This document shows, one piece after another, positions 24,812 through 33,098 of a stretch of 64,000 bases of DNA. The stretch's first letter is position 1, and every line of letters starts with the position of its first letter. A model generated the notes under the pieces. That model ran no database searches and was not told the origin of the DNA. It was given only the letters and a program-made list of their open reading frames with translations. The stretch is from JAJVID01 sp050247435 (GTDB lineage Bacteria > Acidobacteriota > Blastocatellia > RBC074). The stretch spans positions 1 to 64,000 of the forward strand of contig JBFWUF010000020.1 in NCBI GenBank assembly GCA_050247435.1, given 5' to 3'. The translations under genes and the position numbers were made by a program.

Positions 24812-26803
24812 ATGCTCAAACGAATCCTCAAAATCCGCGAACTGATCATCTTCCTTTGCGTGCTGGTCACGGCGCTCGTCTTTTACCTGATTCAACCCGG
24901 CTCCACGAATCGCTTTCTCACTCCCGACAACCTGAAAGCGATTTTGACCGGGCTTGCGCCGGACGGGCTGATCGCCATCGGGATGACGTTCGTCATCATC
25001 ACCGGAGGCTTCGATCTATCCGTCGGCTCGACGCTCGCGCTCGGCGGCTACGTGGCCAGCGTCGCGGTGCTCGGCGGTTACAGCGCCACGACGGCCATCG
25101 CGCTTGGCGTCTTGAGCGGCGCGATTGTCGGCCTGGTCAACGGGTTCATCATCACGAAGGTCAAGGTCAATCCGCTGGTGACGACGCTCGGCACGATGAC
25201 GATTGTGCGCGGCATCGTGCTGGTTGAAACGCAAGGCCGCGTGATGACGGGCTTTCCGCAATCGTTCAGGCAATTGGGCGAAGGCTCGGCGATGGGAATC
25301 TTCTATCCGGTGATCATCTTTCTGGTTCTGGCTGCAATGGCCGATCTGCTGCTGCGGCATTCGCGGTTCCTGAGGCAAAATTATTACGTCGGCGGCAACG
25401 AAGAAGCCGCTCGGCTTTCGGGCATTGACGTTGATCGCGTGCGGATCGTGATGTACGTGATCACCGGGATGCTGGCCGCGATGGCCGGAGTGATCACCAC
25501 GGCGAAGAACGATTCGGCATCGCCGATTGCGGGCACGGGCGCGGAATTGCGCGTGATCGCGGCGGTGGTCATCGGCGGCGCGAGTTTGAACGGCGGCGTA
25601 GGCACGGTGCTCGGCACGTTTCTGGGCTTGCTGCTGACCGGGATGATCGCAAACGGCCTGGGTTTCATGAGCGTGTCGTTTTACGCTGAAGGCATCATCA
25701 CCGGGTTGATTCTGATTGTCGCGGTGATGATTGATCAATTGACGGGCGAACGCGCGCGCGGTTTGTGGAAGCTGCTGACAACAACGAGGAACAAAAAGAT
25801 GGAACGGGCAATCAACGTGGCGATGGCTTTGATCATCGTCGGGCTGCTGATCTTCTGGCCGAAGGGCGGCGCTCAGAATGCTGGCGTCAGCGCAGTCGTA
25901 AACGCCGAAGCCGACGCGAACGAGGAGTACATCTTCATCGGCAAATCAGTTTCGAATCCCTATTGGGTTGACGCGCGCGCCGGTTTGGAAGATCGGGCGC
26001 GGGCGCTCGGCGTGAAAGCCGATTTTCGAGGAGCTTCAGGGACCGACGTCAACGAGCAGATCAAACAGTTCGAAGACGCGATGGCGCGCAAACCCGCCGG
26101 GATCATCATCTCTCCATCGGGCGTAGGCATCACGCCGATGATCAACCGCGCGATTGACAATCAAATCCCCGTCATCTGCGTTGACTCAGACGCGCCGCAG
26201 AGCAAGCGGTTCAGCTACGTCGGCACCGACAATTACAACGCGGGCAAACAAGGCGGCGAATTGCTGGGCAAGCTGCTCAACGGCAAAGGCGAAGTCTTTC
26301 TGCTATCAGTTCCCGGCGAGCCGAATCTGGAAGACCGCATCAGAGGCTATCAGGACGCGCTGGCGAAGCATCCAGGCATCAGGATTGTTGACGTCGGCAA
26401 CGACCGCGCCGACGCGAACGAGGCCGCCAAAGTCGCGCGCAACATTTTGAGCGCTCACCCAAACATCGCCGGAGTCGGTTGCGTTGATTCTGGCGGCGGC
26501 GAAGGCACGGCTGTTGTCTTGAGAGAGAAAGGCCTGACGGGCAAGGTCAAAATCGTCGGGATGGATCGCAACGACGCTACGTTGAATCTGATCGAAGAAG
26601 GCGTGATTGAGGCTTCGATAGCGCAACGCACTTACACGATGGCCTATATGTCGCTGGGGATGCTCTACGATCTGCATCACAACAAGGTGAAGATGGTTGA
26701 CGATTGGCGCGACGCGGGAGTGTTGCCGCTGCCGACCAATGTTGACACGGGCACGGTGATGATCACGAAGGAGAATGTGGGGGCATTCAAGCGAAAGAAG
26801 TAG
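24812..26803 (+). CDS. Sugar ABC transporter permease fused to periplasmic binding protein
   Basis: One 663-aa frame encodes two normally separate proteins. Residues 1-320 are a CUT2/RbsC-type permease (GMTFVIITGGFDLSVGSTLALGG, VGGNEEAARLSGI, VIGGASLNGGVGTVLG). A further membrane helix at about 330-350 (VAMALIIVGLLIFW) then leads into a RbsB-type binding domain (GKSVSNPYW, IISPSG, VCVDSDAPQ, VGTDNYNAGKQGG, VGMDRNDATL). The binding domain would thus be tethered outside the membrane. No ATPase gene is nearby. The ATG lies four bases after the nuclease stop with no clear ribosome site, so coupling is possible; a TTG at 24773 is an alternative. Confidence 0.88.
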   Translation: MLKRILKIRELIIFLCVLVTALVFYLIQPGSTNRFLTPDNLKAILTGLAPDGLIAIGMTFVIITGGFDLSVGSTLALGGYVASVAVLGGYSATTAIALGVLSGAIVGLVNGFIITKVKVNPLVTTLGTMTIVRGIVLVETQGRVMTGFPQSFRQLGEGSAMGIFYPVIIFLVLAAMADLLLRHSRFLRQNYYVGGNEEAARLSGIDVDRVRIVMYVITGMLAAMAGVITTAKNDSASPIAGTGAELRVIAAVVIGGASLNGGVGTVLGTFLGLLLTGMIANGLGFMSVSFYAEGIITGLILIVAVMIDQLTGERARGLWKLLTTTRNKKMERAINVAMALIIVGLLIFWPKGGAQNAGVSAVVNAEADANEEYIFIGKSVSNPYWVDARAGLEDRARALGVKADFRGASGTDVNEQIKQFEDAMARKPAGIIISPSGVGITPMINRAIDNQIPVICVDSDAPQSKRFSYVGTDNYNAGKQGGELLGKLLNGKGEVFLLSVPGEPNLEDRIRGYQDALAKHPGIRIVDVGNDRADANEAAKVARNILSAHPNIAGVGCVDSGGGEGTAVVLREKGLTGKVKIVGMDRNDATLNLIEEGVIEASIAQRTYTMAYMSLGMLYDLHHNKVKMVDDWRDAGVLPLPTNVDTGTVMITKENVGAFKRKK

Positions 26804-26836
26804 CGACCCGCGAGCGTCCGGCCGAGGAGCGAGCTT

Positions 26837-27439
26837 ATGTTACTTTTGGTTGTGGGGGAGAGCGTGTGGTGGCGCGATATGTTCTGGCTGTCGTTGCCCG
26901 TGATTGAGAAGGTGTTGCGCGCGATCATCGTCTATCTTTTCCTGGTCGTGTTGCTGCGCGTTTTCGGCAAGCGCGAGCTGGCGCAACTGAATCCGCTCGA
27001 TCTGGTCGTACTGTTGTCGCTGTCGAACACGGTGCAGAACGCGATTATCGGCGATGACAATTCGGTTATCGGAGGGATGATCGGCGCGTTCACGTTGCTG
27101 GCCGCCAACTATCTTCTCATTCGATTTATCTTCAAACATCGCCGGCTCGATCAGTTACTCGAGGGCAGCCCGACCGTGCTCATCGCGGGAGGGAAGATTC
27201 GGAAAAACGCTTTGGCCAGGGAGTTGTTGACCGAATCGGAACTGCGCACGGTCGCGCATCGGCAAGGTTACGCGAGCCTCGAAGAAATCGAACGCTGCGT
27301 GCTGGAGCCGGGTGGGACGTTCTTCATCCAGGGCAAGAAGCCGCCGTTGGCCAAGCGGCGGCACGCTGAGTTGATGGCGCGGCTGGATCATCTCGATCAA
27401 CAGATCGCGGAATTGCGCGGGCAGATACGGAAAACCTGA
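26837..27439 (+). CDS. DUF421 (YetF/YcaP-type) membrane protein
   Basis: The 200-aa protein has about three N-terminal membrane segments (residues 15-105), with the family signature VLLRVFGKRELAQLNPLDLVVLL and SNTVQNAI, followed by a soluble domain (GSPTVLIAGGKIRKNALAREL, EPGGTFFI). YetF/YcaP proteins are widespread and poorly understood. The last 25 residues are a charged helix. A short ATG-proximal segment before the first helix leaves an alternative start at 26879 possible. It stands 33 bp after the transporter gene and is probably co-transcribed. Confidence 0.85.
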   Translation: MLLLVVGESVWWRDMFWLSLPVIEKVLRAIIVYLFLVVLLRVFGKRELAQLNPLDLVVLLSLSNTVQNAIIGDDNSVIGGMIGAFTLLAANYLLIRFIFKHRRLDQLLEGSPTVLIAGGKIRKNALARELLTESELRTVAHRQGYASLEEIERCVLEPGGTFFIQGKKPPLAKRRHAELMARLDHLDQQIAELRGQIRKT

Positions 27440-27493
27440 GCCAACGGCGTGGCGCGTTTGATTCGACTGTTTGATCGAAGGAGGAACAAATTT

Positions 27494-28306
27494 ATGAACG
27501 AACAATTTGAGAGCTTGCTGGTTGATACGACCGCTGATGGCGTGCGCACAATCACGCTCAACCGGCCCGAAAAAATGAACGCGGTGAACCTCAGGCTGGC
27601 CGATGAACTGCCGGTCTCGGTTGATGAAGCTTCGAAAGACGACGCCGTGCGCGTGGTTGTGGTCACGGGCGCGGGGCGCGGGTTTTGCGCGGGCCTGGAG
27701 CTGTCGCTCGAAAACATCCAGGCGTCGCGCGAGAGGAAAAACAGTTCGCGCCACTCGGCGCTCGACGACCTGAACTGGGTGGGGCGATGGGCGATGGCCG
27801 TGACCGGTTGCGACAAACCGGTGATCGCGGCGATCAACGGCCCTGCGATTGGCGCGGGATGCGGATTGGCGCTCGCCGCCGACATTCGGTTGATGAGCGA
27901 CGCGGCGGTCGTCAGCACGGGCTACATGCGGATGGGATTGTGCCCGGACGCGGGCGTCAGTTATTTCCTGCCGCGCCTGATCGGATTGTCGCGCGCGACT
28001 GAATTGATTATGTCAGCGCGCGACCTGAAGGCCGATGAGGCCGAACGGATCGGTCTGGTCAGCCTTGCGCTGCCCGCTGAAAATTTCGCGGCTCAGGTCG
28101 CGGAATACGCCAAACAGATCGCCGCCGGGCCGCCGATTGGATTGACGATGGCGAAGCGGCTGCTGGTCAATTCGCTCGACACCGACATGCCGACGCAGTT
28201 GCGGCGCGAGCTGGCTTCGATTTATCAGTGCCTGACGACCGAAGATGCGGCGGAGGCTATGCGAGCGTTCGCCGAAAAACGCCTCCCCAGGTTCAAGGGG
28301 CGATAA
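27494..28306 (+). CDS. Enoyl-CoA hydratase/isomerase family protein
   Basis: The 270-aa protein is a crotonase-fold enzyme: ITLNRPEKMNAVN at the start, VVVTGAGRGFCAGLELS forming the first oxyanion-hole loop, then AAINGPAIGAGCGLALAADI, the second. GYMRMGLCPDAGVSYFLPRL carries aspartate rather than glutamate near one catalytic position. It hydrates or isomerises an acyl-CoA, but the substrate cannot be told. The start at 27494 is supported by GGAGGAA seven bases upstream. The next two genes follow at 20 and 3 bases, suggesting an operon. Confidence 0.9.
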   Translation: MNEQFESLLVDTTADGVRTITLNRPEKMNAVNLRLADELPVSVDEASKDDAVRVVVVTGAGRGFCAGLELSLENIQASRERKNSSRHSALDDLNWVGRWAMAVTGCDKPVIAAINGPAIGAGCGLALAADIRLMSDAAVVSTGYMRMGLCPDAGVSYFLPRLIGLSRATELIMSARDLKADEAERIGLVSLALPAENFAAQVAEYAKQIAAGPPIGLTMAKRLLVNSLDTDMPTQLRRELASIYQCLTTEDAAEAMRAFAEKRLPRFKGR

Positions 28307-28328
28307 CGCGCGCGACTTTCCGATAGCT

Positions 28329-28751
28329 ATGATCACATCAAATCAAACTTCCGAATCGCTGGCGCGCTGGCATCAATGCATCGCCGGAAAGGATATGACG
28401 ACGCTCGATCAAATCCTGGCCGACAACGTCGTCTTTCGCTCGCCTTTCTTGTGGAAGCCGAAAGCCGGGAAAGAACTGATCACGATCGTGCTTAGCGCGG
28501 CGTCTCAGGTCTTCGAGGATTTCACTTATCACCGAGAGATGACCGACGGCTCGTCGTGGACGCTCGAATTCAGCGCGCGCGTCGGCGAGATGTCGCTCAA
28601 AGGCGTGGACCTCATTCGATTCAACGACGAAGGCAAGATCGAAGAGTTCGAGGTGATGGTGCGCCCGGCGAAAGGCTTGCAGGCTCTGGCCGAAGCGATG
28701 GCCAGGCAGATGGCCGCGCAGGGACAGTACGAAAAATTCATCAACGGGTGA
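28329..28751 (+). CDS. NTF2-like (SnoaL-type) small protein
   Basis: The 140-aa protein has the NTF2-like fold pattern: an N-terminal helix (ARWHQCIAGKDMTTLDQILADNVVF), FRSPFLWKPKAG, then alternating strands ending with DLIRFNDEGKIEEFEVMVRP. This fold serves isomerases, small-molecule binding and many unknown roles; no catalytic residues can be assigned here. It lies between the enoyl-CoA hydratase and the phosphatase-like gene. The start at 28329 fits the fold; an earlier in-frame start would overlap the hydratase gene. Confidence 0.8.
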   Translation: MITSNQTSESLARWHQCIAGKDMTTLDQILADNVVFRSPFLWKPKAGKELITIVLSAASQVFEDFTYHREMTDGSSWTLEFSARVGEMSLKGVDLIRFNDEGKIEEFEVMVRPAKGLQALAEAMARQMAAQGQYEKFING

Positions 28752-28754
28752 GAG

Positions 28755-29771
28755 ATGGTGAACTGCGACCGTGAAGAGGTAGTGCGGCGGTTGGTTCGCG
28801 TCGGCGAGATTGTGCGTGATCACGTTCTGGATGAACTGCGGCGGCAATCATCCGAATCGCTCTCCGCAATCGCGTTTGAATCGCCAGCCGACAAGATTTA
28901 TGTCATTGACCGTTCGGTTGAAACTGTGCTGCTGCCGGCGCTGGTTGAACACCTGCAACCGGCGCTTTCGTTCGCGCTGATTTGCGAAGGCGTCAACGAC
29001 GAACAGCCGCAGGCTTTTCCCGAAGGAACTCCGATTGACGAATGCCAAACGCGATTGATCATTGATCCGATAGACGGCACGCGCCCGATTATGTACAACA
29101 AGCGCAGCGCGTGGTGGCTCGCCGGGCTTGCTCCGAATCGTGGCGATGAAACGTCGTTGCGCGATATCGAGGTTGCCGTTCAGGTTGAAATTCCGACGAC
29201 GCGCACGGCGTTGGCCGACGCGCTCTGGGCGATTCGTGGCGCGGGCGCGTACGGCGAGACGACGAACCTCATCACTGGCGAACAGACGAAATCTCGACCT
29301 CAGCCTTCACGCGCAACGACGATCAATGGCGGATTCGCTTCTTTCTTTCATCCTTTTCCCGGCGGCAAGGAAATTTTCGCGGCGATGGAAGAAGACCTGG
29401 CGCGCGCGATCATCGGCGGACTCGAAGCGAGCAAGACCGCGATGTTCGACGATCAATATCTTTCGACCGGCGGACAGCTTTACGAATTGATGATCGGGCG
29501 TGACCGGATGCTGGTTGACGTTCGCGGTTTGCTGTATGAGCGATTCAAGCGGGAAGGGAAGCCTGCGGGACACGCCTGTCATCCTTACGACCTCTCCACG
29601 GTTTTGATCGCTGAAGAAGCTGGCGTGGCGATCACCGATGGACGTGGACGACCGCTGGATGCGCCGCTCGACACAACGACCGACATTTCGTGGATCGGTT
29701 ACGCGAACGAAGCCATCCGCGCGGAGGTCGAGCCTGTGTTGATGCGGCTGCTGGCTGGGGGCGGTTTATAA
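28755..29771 (+). CDS. Inositol monophosphatase-family protein
   Basis: The 338-aa protein shows the FIG-superfamily metal motif LIIDPIDGTRPIMYNK near residues 98-113. The upstream glutamate in ICEGVNDEQ and the later AGHACHPYDLSTVLIAEEAGVAITDGRGRPLD match the second metal aspartate and following loop. The usual WDxAAG is replaced by YDLSTV. Substrates of the family include inositol phosphate, fructose bisphosphate and PAP; none can be chosen from sequence. The family is normally shorter (about 260-280 aa), so there are insertions in the middle. It starts three bases after the previous gene. Confidence 0.8.
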   Translation: MVNCDREEVVRRLVRVGEIVRDHVLDELRRQSSESLSAIAFESPADKIYVIDRSVETVLLPALVEHLQPALSFALICEGVNDEQPQAFPEGTPIDECQTRLIIDPIDGTRPIMYNKRSAWWLAGLAPNRGDETSLRDIEVAVQVEIPTTRTALADALWAIRGAGAYGETTNLITGEQTKSRPQPSRATTINGGFASFFHPFPGGKEIFAAMEEDLARAIIGGLEASKTAMFDDQYLSTGGQLYELMIGRDRMLVDVRGLLYERFKREGKPAGHACHPYDLSTVLIAEEAGVAITDGRGRPLDAPLDTTTDISWIGYANEAIRAEVEPVLMRLLAGGGL

Positions 29772-29916
29772 CTTTGAACGGCGATAGTTTTCTTGTTCTC
29801 CTATCACAACCGAATTAAAATCACGCCGCAGTTAAGCGGAGTATTCCCAAGCCATTTCTCAGTCCGGGATCGCTCCTGTTTTGATTCTCAACTCAGTCAG
29901 CAAGGAGGAAAACAGA

Positions 29917-30462
29917 ATGCAGCGGATTACGTTACTCGTCTTCTCGTTTGTGGTCTTCAGCTTTCCGGCTTTAGCGCAAGACGGAACCCAGGGGACTGTT
30001 TTCGGCGGCTATTCATATGCCCGGGCGACTTTGCCGGCCGCTGATTTCAAACCAGATTTCAATGGCTGGCATGTTTCGATAAGCCGCCGGACGCCGATTT
30101 GGGTCGAAATGGAGGGAGATTTGAGCGGGCATTACGGCTCGTCCGCGGGGATCGGAATGCGAATGCATACCGTGATGTTCGGGCCACGGTTCGCGACTTA
30201 CCGTAAAAAGTTTTCTTTCCATTCCCACGTCCTGTTTGGGCTGTCCCGTGTTCAAGCGGACGGAGCCATCCCGAATACGACAACAGCGGCGAGTTCTGAT
30301 ACTTCCTTCGCTTTCTCTCCTGGATTGGGATTTGATCTCAGACCGCACAAGAAGGTAGGCATTCGAGTTATCCAATTTGACCATGTCTCAACCAGGTTTG
30401 GCGCCGACTCGTTATATTTTCAGCGCCTTTCCATCGGCGTTGTTTTTTACTTTGGCCACTAA
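29917..30462 (+). CDS. Outer-membrane beta-barrel family protein
   Basis: The 181-aa protein starts at 29917 after a strong AAGGAGGAAA site. A signal peptide ends FPALAQ. The remainder alternates aromatic and polar residues in about eight strands (FGGYSYAR, GWHVSISRR, SFHSHVLFGLSR, GFDLRPHKKVGIRVIQFDHV) and ends with an aromatic-rich strand (LSIGVVFYFGH), as in small OmpA/OmpW-like barrels. Its role is unknown. Confidence 0.75.
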   Translation: MQRITLLVFSFVVFSFPALAQDGTQGTVFGGYSYARATLPAADFKPDFNGWHVSISRRTPIWVEMEGDLSGHYGSSAGIGMRMHTVMFGPRFATYRKKFSFHSHVLFGLSRVQADGAIPNTTTAASSDTSFAFSPGLGFDLRPHKKVGIRVIQFDHVSTRFGADSLYFQRLSIGVVFYFGH

Positions 30463-30515
30463 TCGTCCGCAACTGCGTTAAAGGAGCGTCTTCCTTTCTC
30501 GCAATCAGAGGCTGA

Positions 30516-31568
30516 ATGCAGTTACAGCGGAGATGCTTTCATTGCTTATCGGTGATGATAGCGGCCTGCGTATTGGCTTACGCGCAGACCTCTTCGTCCG
30601 CGCCGAAGCGAGCGCCGGAAAAAGATTTCGAGATCATCGAAGGCATCTTTCACGATGGTCTCGGCACTTTTGCCGAACTGACGCTGGCGAACAGATTGAT
30701 CGCGCTGTCGCAAAACGGCCAACAGCCGTTCGATCTTTCTCGCAGCGAAGCCAAGATGCGCGACGCGATCAACCGCTTGCCCGAAGGCCATCCGGCGCGC
30801 GGCGTGTTTGAACGTGAACGCGCGAACATCGCGGCGGCGGTTGATCGTGGGGCAGCTATGTTGCTCGAACGCGCGAAACCGGCGTTGCTCACGCGCGTCC
30901 GCCACACCGCGAGGGAATTCGCCGACGCCAAAGCCGCCGACCTGCGGCTCGAATTCGCCGACGGATTGGTTTACCCCGTTTCGGTCAAGACAGAAAAGTC
31001 GAACAAAGTGGCCGTCGCCGAAGGCCAGACGCCCGACATCGGCGCGAAGTGGGCCGAAAGATATTTTCGAGTTTCGCCCGCTGAGCTTGAATCGTTGACG
31101 CGCGAACTGGGTTTCAATTCGATGGCCGAACTTAAATCAAATTACCGGAACGTCGCGGCGCTTGTCGCTCAGGTTTTGATCCGCAAACTCCGCCTGGTTG
31201 ATTGCGAGCCTGATGATTTCAGGCGCGCCCGCGTGACCGATCTCGACGCGGCGAAATTCCTCTTCCGCCAACTGCTTAAATTCAAACACGGCAACGACGG
31301 CAGCGCGGTGATCATCTTTGATCGGACATCGGGCGAGGTGAATTGGGAGTCGCTGCTCGAAGCGATTGACATCGAACGTTTGACGGTTGAGCGGATTTCG
31401 TTTCGCCCGTCGCGCCCGCGCGCTCCACATCACATCGCATCGGAGTTCGGGATCAAGATTGACAGGCGAGTGGTAGTCACTTTTCAGATCAAACACAGAC
31501 GCGGCTCGGCTCGCGGGACTGCGCGCCAGTTTGAGTTTTCGGACATCACGACTCGGTTGATGATTTGA
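30516..31568 (+). CDS. Putative PD-(D/E)XK-type nuclease-like protein with apparent signal peptide
   Basis: I do not recognise this 350-aa protein with certainty. Residues 138-160 (AADLRLEFADG, then YPVSVKTEKSNK) look like a PD-(D/E)XK core with D142 and K158, and the following GQTPDIGAKWAERYF resembles type II restriction enzymes that read base sequence with similar segments. The N-terminus, however, looks like a signal peptide (SVMIAACVLAYAQ), which does not fit a restriction enzyme unless the true start differs. It converges with a D12-class methyltransferase gene, separated by a palindrome, which supports an R-M role. An unrelated secreted protein remains possible. Confidence 0.4.
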   Translation: MQLQRRCFHCLSVMIAACVLAYAQTSSSAPKRAPEKDFEIIEGIFHDGLGTFAELTLANRLIALSQNGQQPFDLSRSEAKMRDAINRLPEGHPARGVFERERANIAAAVDRGAAMLLERAKPALLTRVRHTAREFADAKAADLRLEFADGLVYPVSVKTEKSNKVAVAEGQTPDIGAKWAERYFRVSPAELESLTRELGFNSMAELKSNYRNVAALVAQVLIRKLRLVDCEPDDFRRARVTDLDAAKFLFRQLLKFKHGNDGSAVIIFDRTSGEVNWESLLEAIDIERLTVERISFRPSRPRAPHHIASEFGIKIDRRVVVTFQIKHRRGSARGTARQFEFSDITTRLMI

Positions 31569-31571
31569 ACT

Positions 31572-31657
31572 CTGGGAGCGCACGCATCCCTGCGTGCCAG
31601 GCTTCATCAATCAGCCTTTTATCGAAGCCAGGCACGCAGGGATGCGTGCGCTCCCAG
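31572..31657. repeat. Palindrome, CTGGGAGCGCACGC family (copy 4)
   Basis: CTGGGAGCGCACGCATCCC continues with TGCGTGCC and is mirrored on the right up to CGTGCGCTCCCAG, nearly perfect over about 27 bp. The core GGCTTCATCAATCAGCC then TTTTATCGAAGCC also occurs inverted in the copy at 12760. It lies between convergent genes. Confidence 0.9.
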
Positions 31658-31681
31658 GAAAAGCCGCGTGCTCTCCCGGGG

Positions 31682-32731
31682 TTATTTGACCACTCGAACG
31701 TAATGCAGATACTCGACAGTCGCGTCGCGTTTGTATTCGCGGTTGCTGTCGGCTTTGAAGCGGTTGTACGCCTGAGAAAAAGTCTTCGGTTCTCCGCGCA
31801 GGCTGAGGATGCGGTGAATCTCATCAAGACTCAACACGCCTTCATCGTTGTAGCTCATCAGGATGTGTTTTGCGCGCGCTTTGGTGATCAGATGCTCCAA
31901 AGCTTCGCGCGCGGCTCGCGGCTGGCAGTAGCGGCTGCGCGGGTAATCACGCATTCCGGTCACACCGGTAAGCTCCGGGTCGTCATAAGCCGCGATGGTT
32001 TCCAGCACGTGATAATTCGCGCCGTACTGCCGGTGATTGTAAGGCGGGTCGAGGTAGAGCAGGTCGCATTCGATTTCTTCGATCAACTCGTTGGCGTCGC
32101 GCCTGAACGCGCGGCAGCCGGCGACGTGGTTGTACAGGGTCAGCGGTTTGAGCGTGAGCGGTTTCAGCGCGCTCTGTTTGAACTTCTTCAAAAAGGCGCC
32201 GTAAACGCTCGCGGTGTTCGCCACCTGATCAATCGCTTCGAGCAGCGAGCAGAGCAGATAGAAATATTCGTCTTCGCGGATGCTCCCCTTGGTGAACCAG
32301 TCTTCGATAACTTGCCGTATCGCATCAGCCTTCTCGGCGTTGTCTTCCGAGTAGTAAAAACGCCCGCCCGCCGGGCCGTAATTCTTCGCGATGAATCCTT
32401 GCGCGCCAGGCAGGGAATTCACGAAGGCCAGTGTCTGCTCAGCCGGGCCGTCAATTCCATCTCCGAGCTTCACGAAATCATCTTTGTATTTCCGCCGCAA
32501 TTGCGTGAAGCGCGGCTGCTCGTTGATTTCGATGTAGGCCTTGTTGAGCGCGTAGGCGTAATGCTGAAGATCGTTGGCGATGACGCGCAGTCCAAGCCGC
32601 TTGAAGAGCCGGCCCACAGCCCCTGTGCCCGCGAAGATGTCGCAAACCGTCTTCTCTCTTCCGTCTGAGATTTGGCGAAAGACTTGTTCGATGAAGGGCA
32701 GGAGTGTGTGTTTTGAGCCAATGTAATTCAT
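31682..32731 (-). CDS. D12-class DNA N6-adenine methyltransferase
   Basis: The 349-aa protein has intact motifs: NYIGSKHTLLPFI for SAM binding (motif X), DIFAGTGAVGRLF (motif I), VIANDLQHYAYALNKAYIE (motif II), and LLYLDPPYNHRQY (catalytic motif IV), then a C-terminal HILMSYNDEG strand. It should methylate adenine at a site that cannot be read here. The start shares four bases with the stop of the small upstream gene, so the two are coupled. The PD-(D/E)XK-like gene converges on it. The protein at 4318-5259 appears to be its degenerate relative. Confidence 0.9.
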   Translation of the reverse strand: MNYIGSKHTLLPFIEQVFRQISDGREKTVCDIFAGTGAVGRLFKRLGLRVIANDLQHYAYALNKAYIEINEQPRFTQLRRKYKDDFVKLGDGIDGPAEQTLAFVNSLPGAQGFIAKNYGPAGGRFYYSEDNAEKADAIRQVIEDWFTKGSIREDEYFYLLCSLLEAIDQVANTASVYGAFLKKFKQSALKPLTLKPLTLYNHVAGCRAFRRDANELIEEIECDLLYLDPPYNHRQYGANYHVLETIAAYDDPELTGVTGMRDYPRSRYCQPRAAREALEHLITKARAKHILMSYNDEGVLSLDEIHRILSLRGEPKTFSQAYNRFKADSNREYKRDATVEYLHYVRVVK

Positions 32732-33078
32732 CCCTGAAACTCCGCGATGACTTCGATCAAACCGGCGATGTTTCGATTGAACTCAGGTAAATCATCAGCC
32801 GGAATCCAATACTCTTGATGAATCGCGCCGCCGACAGTTTGAATCTCGTAGCGCTGCAAAAACTCCGTGCTGACTTGAAAGCGAGTCACAAAACCGCGCT
32901 GTGACCCGCTCCTTGTATTCCAATCTCGCGCGATTTGCGTGGCGTATTCCTCATTGAGAACGGGGTAAAAAATCGGTTGATCGGGCAAGCGCGGCGGGAA
33001 TTCACGATAGGCGCTGATTTTGATCAAATCCAACTCTTCCTGACCGACGGGACGATAAAGTGTCGTTGTGGCAGTCAT
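32728..33078 (-). CDS. Small conserved protein coupled to the DNA methyltransferase
   Basis: The protein is 116 aa with a conserved-looking pattern: YRPVGQEELDLIKISAYREF, PPRLPDQPIFYPVLNEEYA, IARDWNT and GGAIHQEYWIPADDLPEFN. I recall similar short proteins being annotated as ADP-ribosylation/crystallin J1-like, but I see no ADP-ribosylglycohydrolase motif, so no function is assigned. Its stop overlaps the methyltransferase start by four bases (ATGA), which suggests the two proteins are made together. It could be a control or accessory protein of the putative R-M locus, or unrelated. Confidence 0.6.
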   Translation of the reverse strand: MTATTTLYRPVGQEELDLIKISAYREFPPRLPDQPIFYPVLNEEYATQIARDWNTRSGSQRGFVTRFQVSTEFLQRYEIQTVGGAIHQEYWIPADDLPEFNRNIAGLIEVIAEFQG

Positions 33079-33098
33079 CGTTTCCTCAACCAGCTTGG

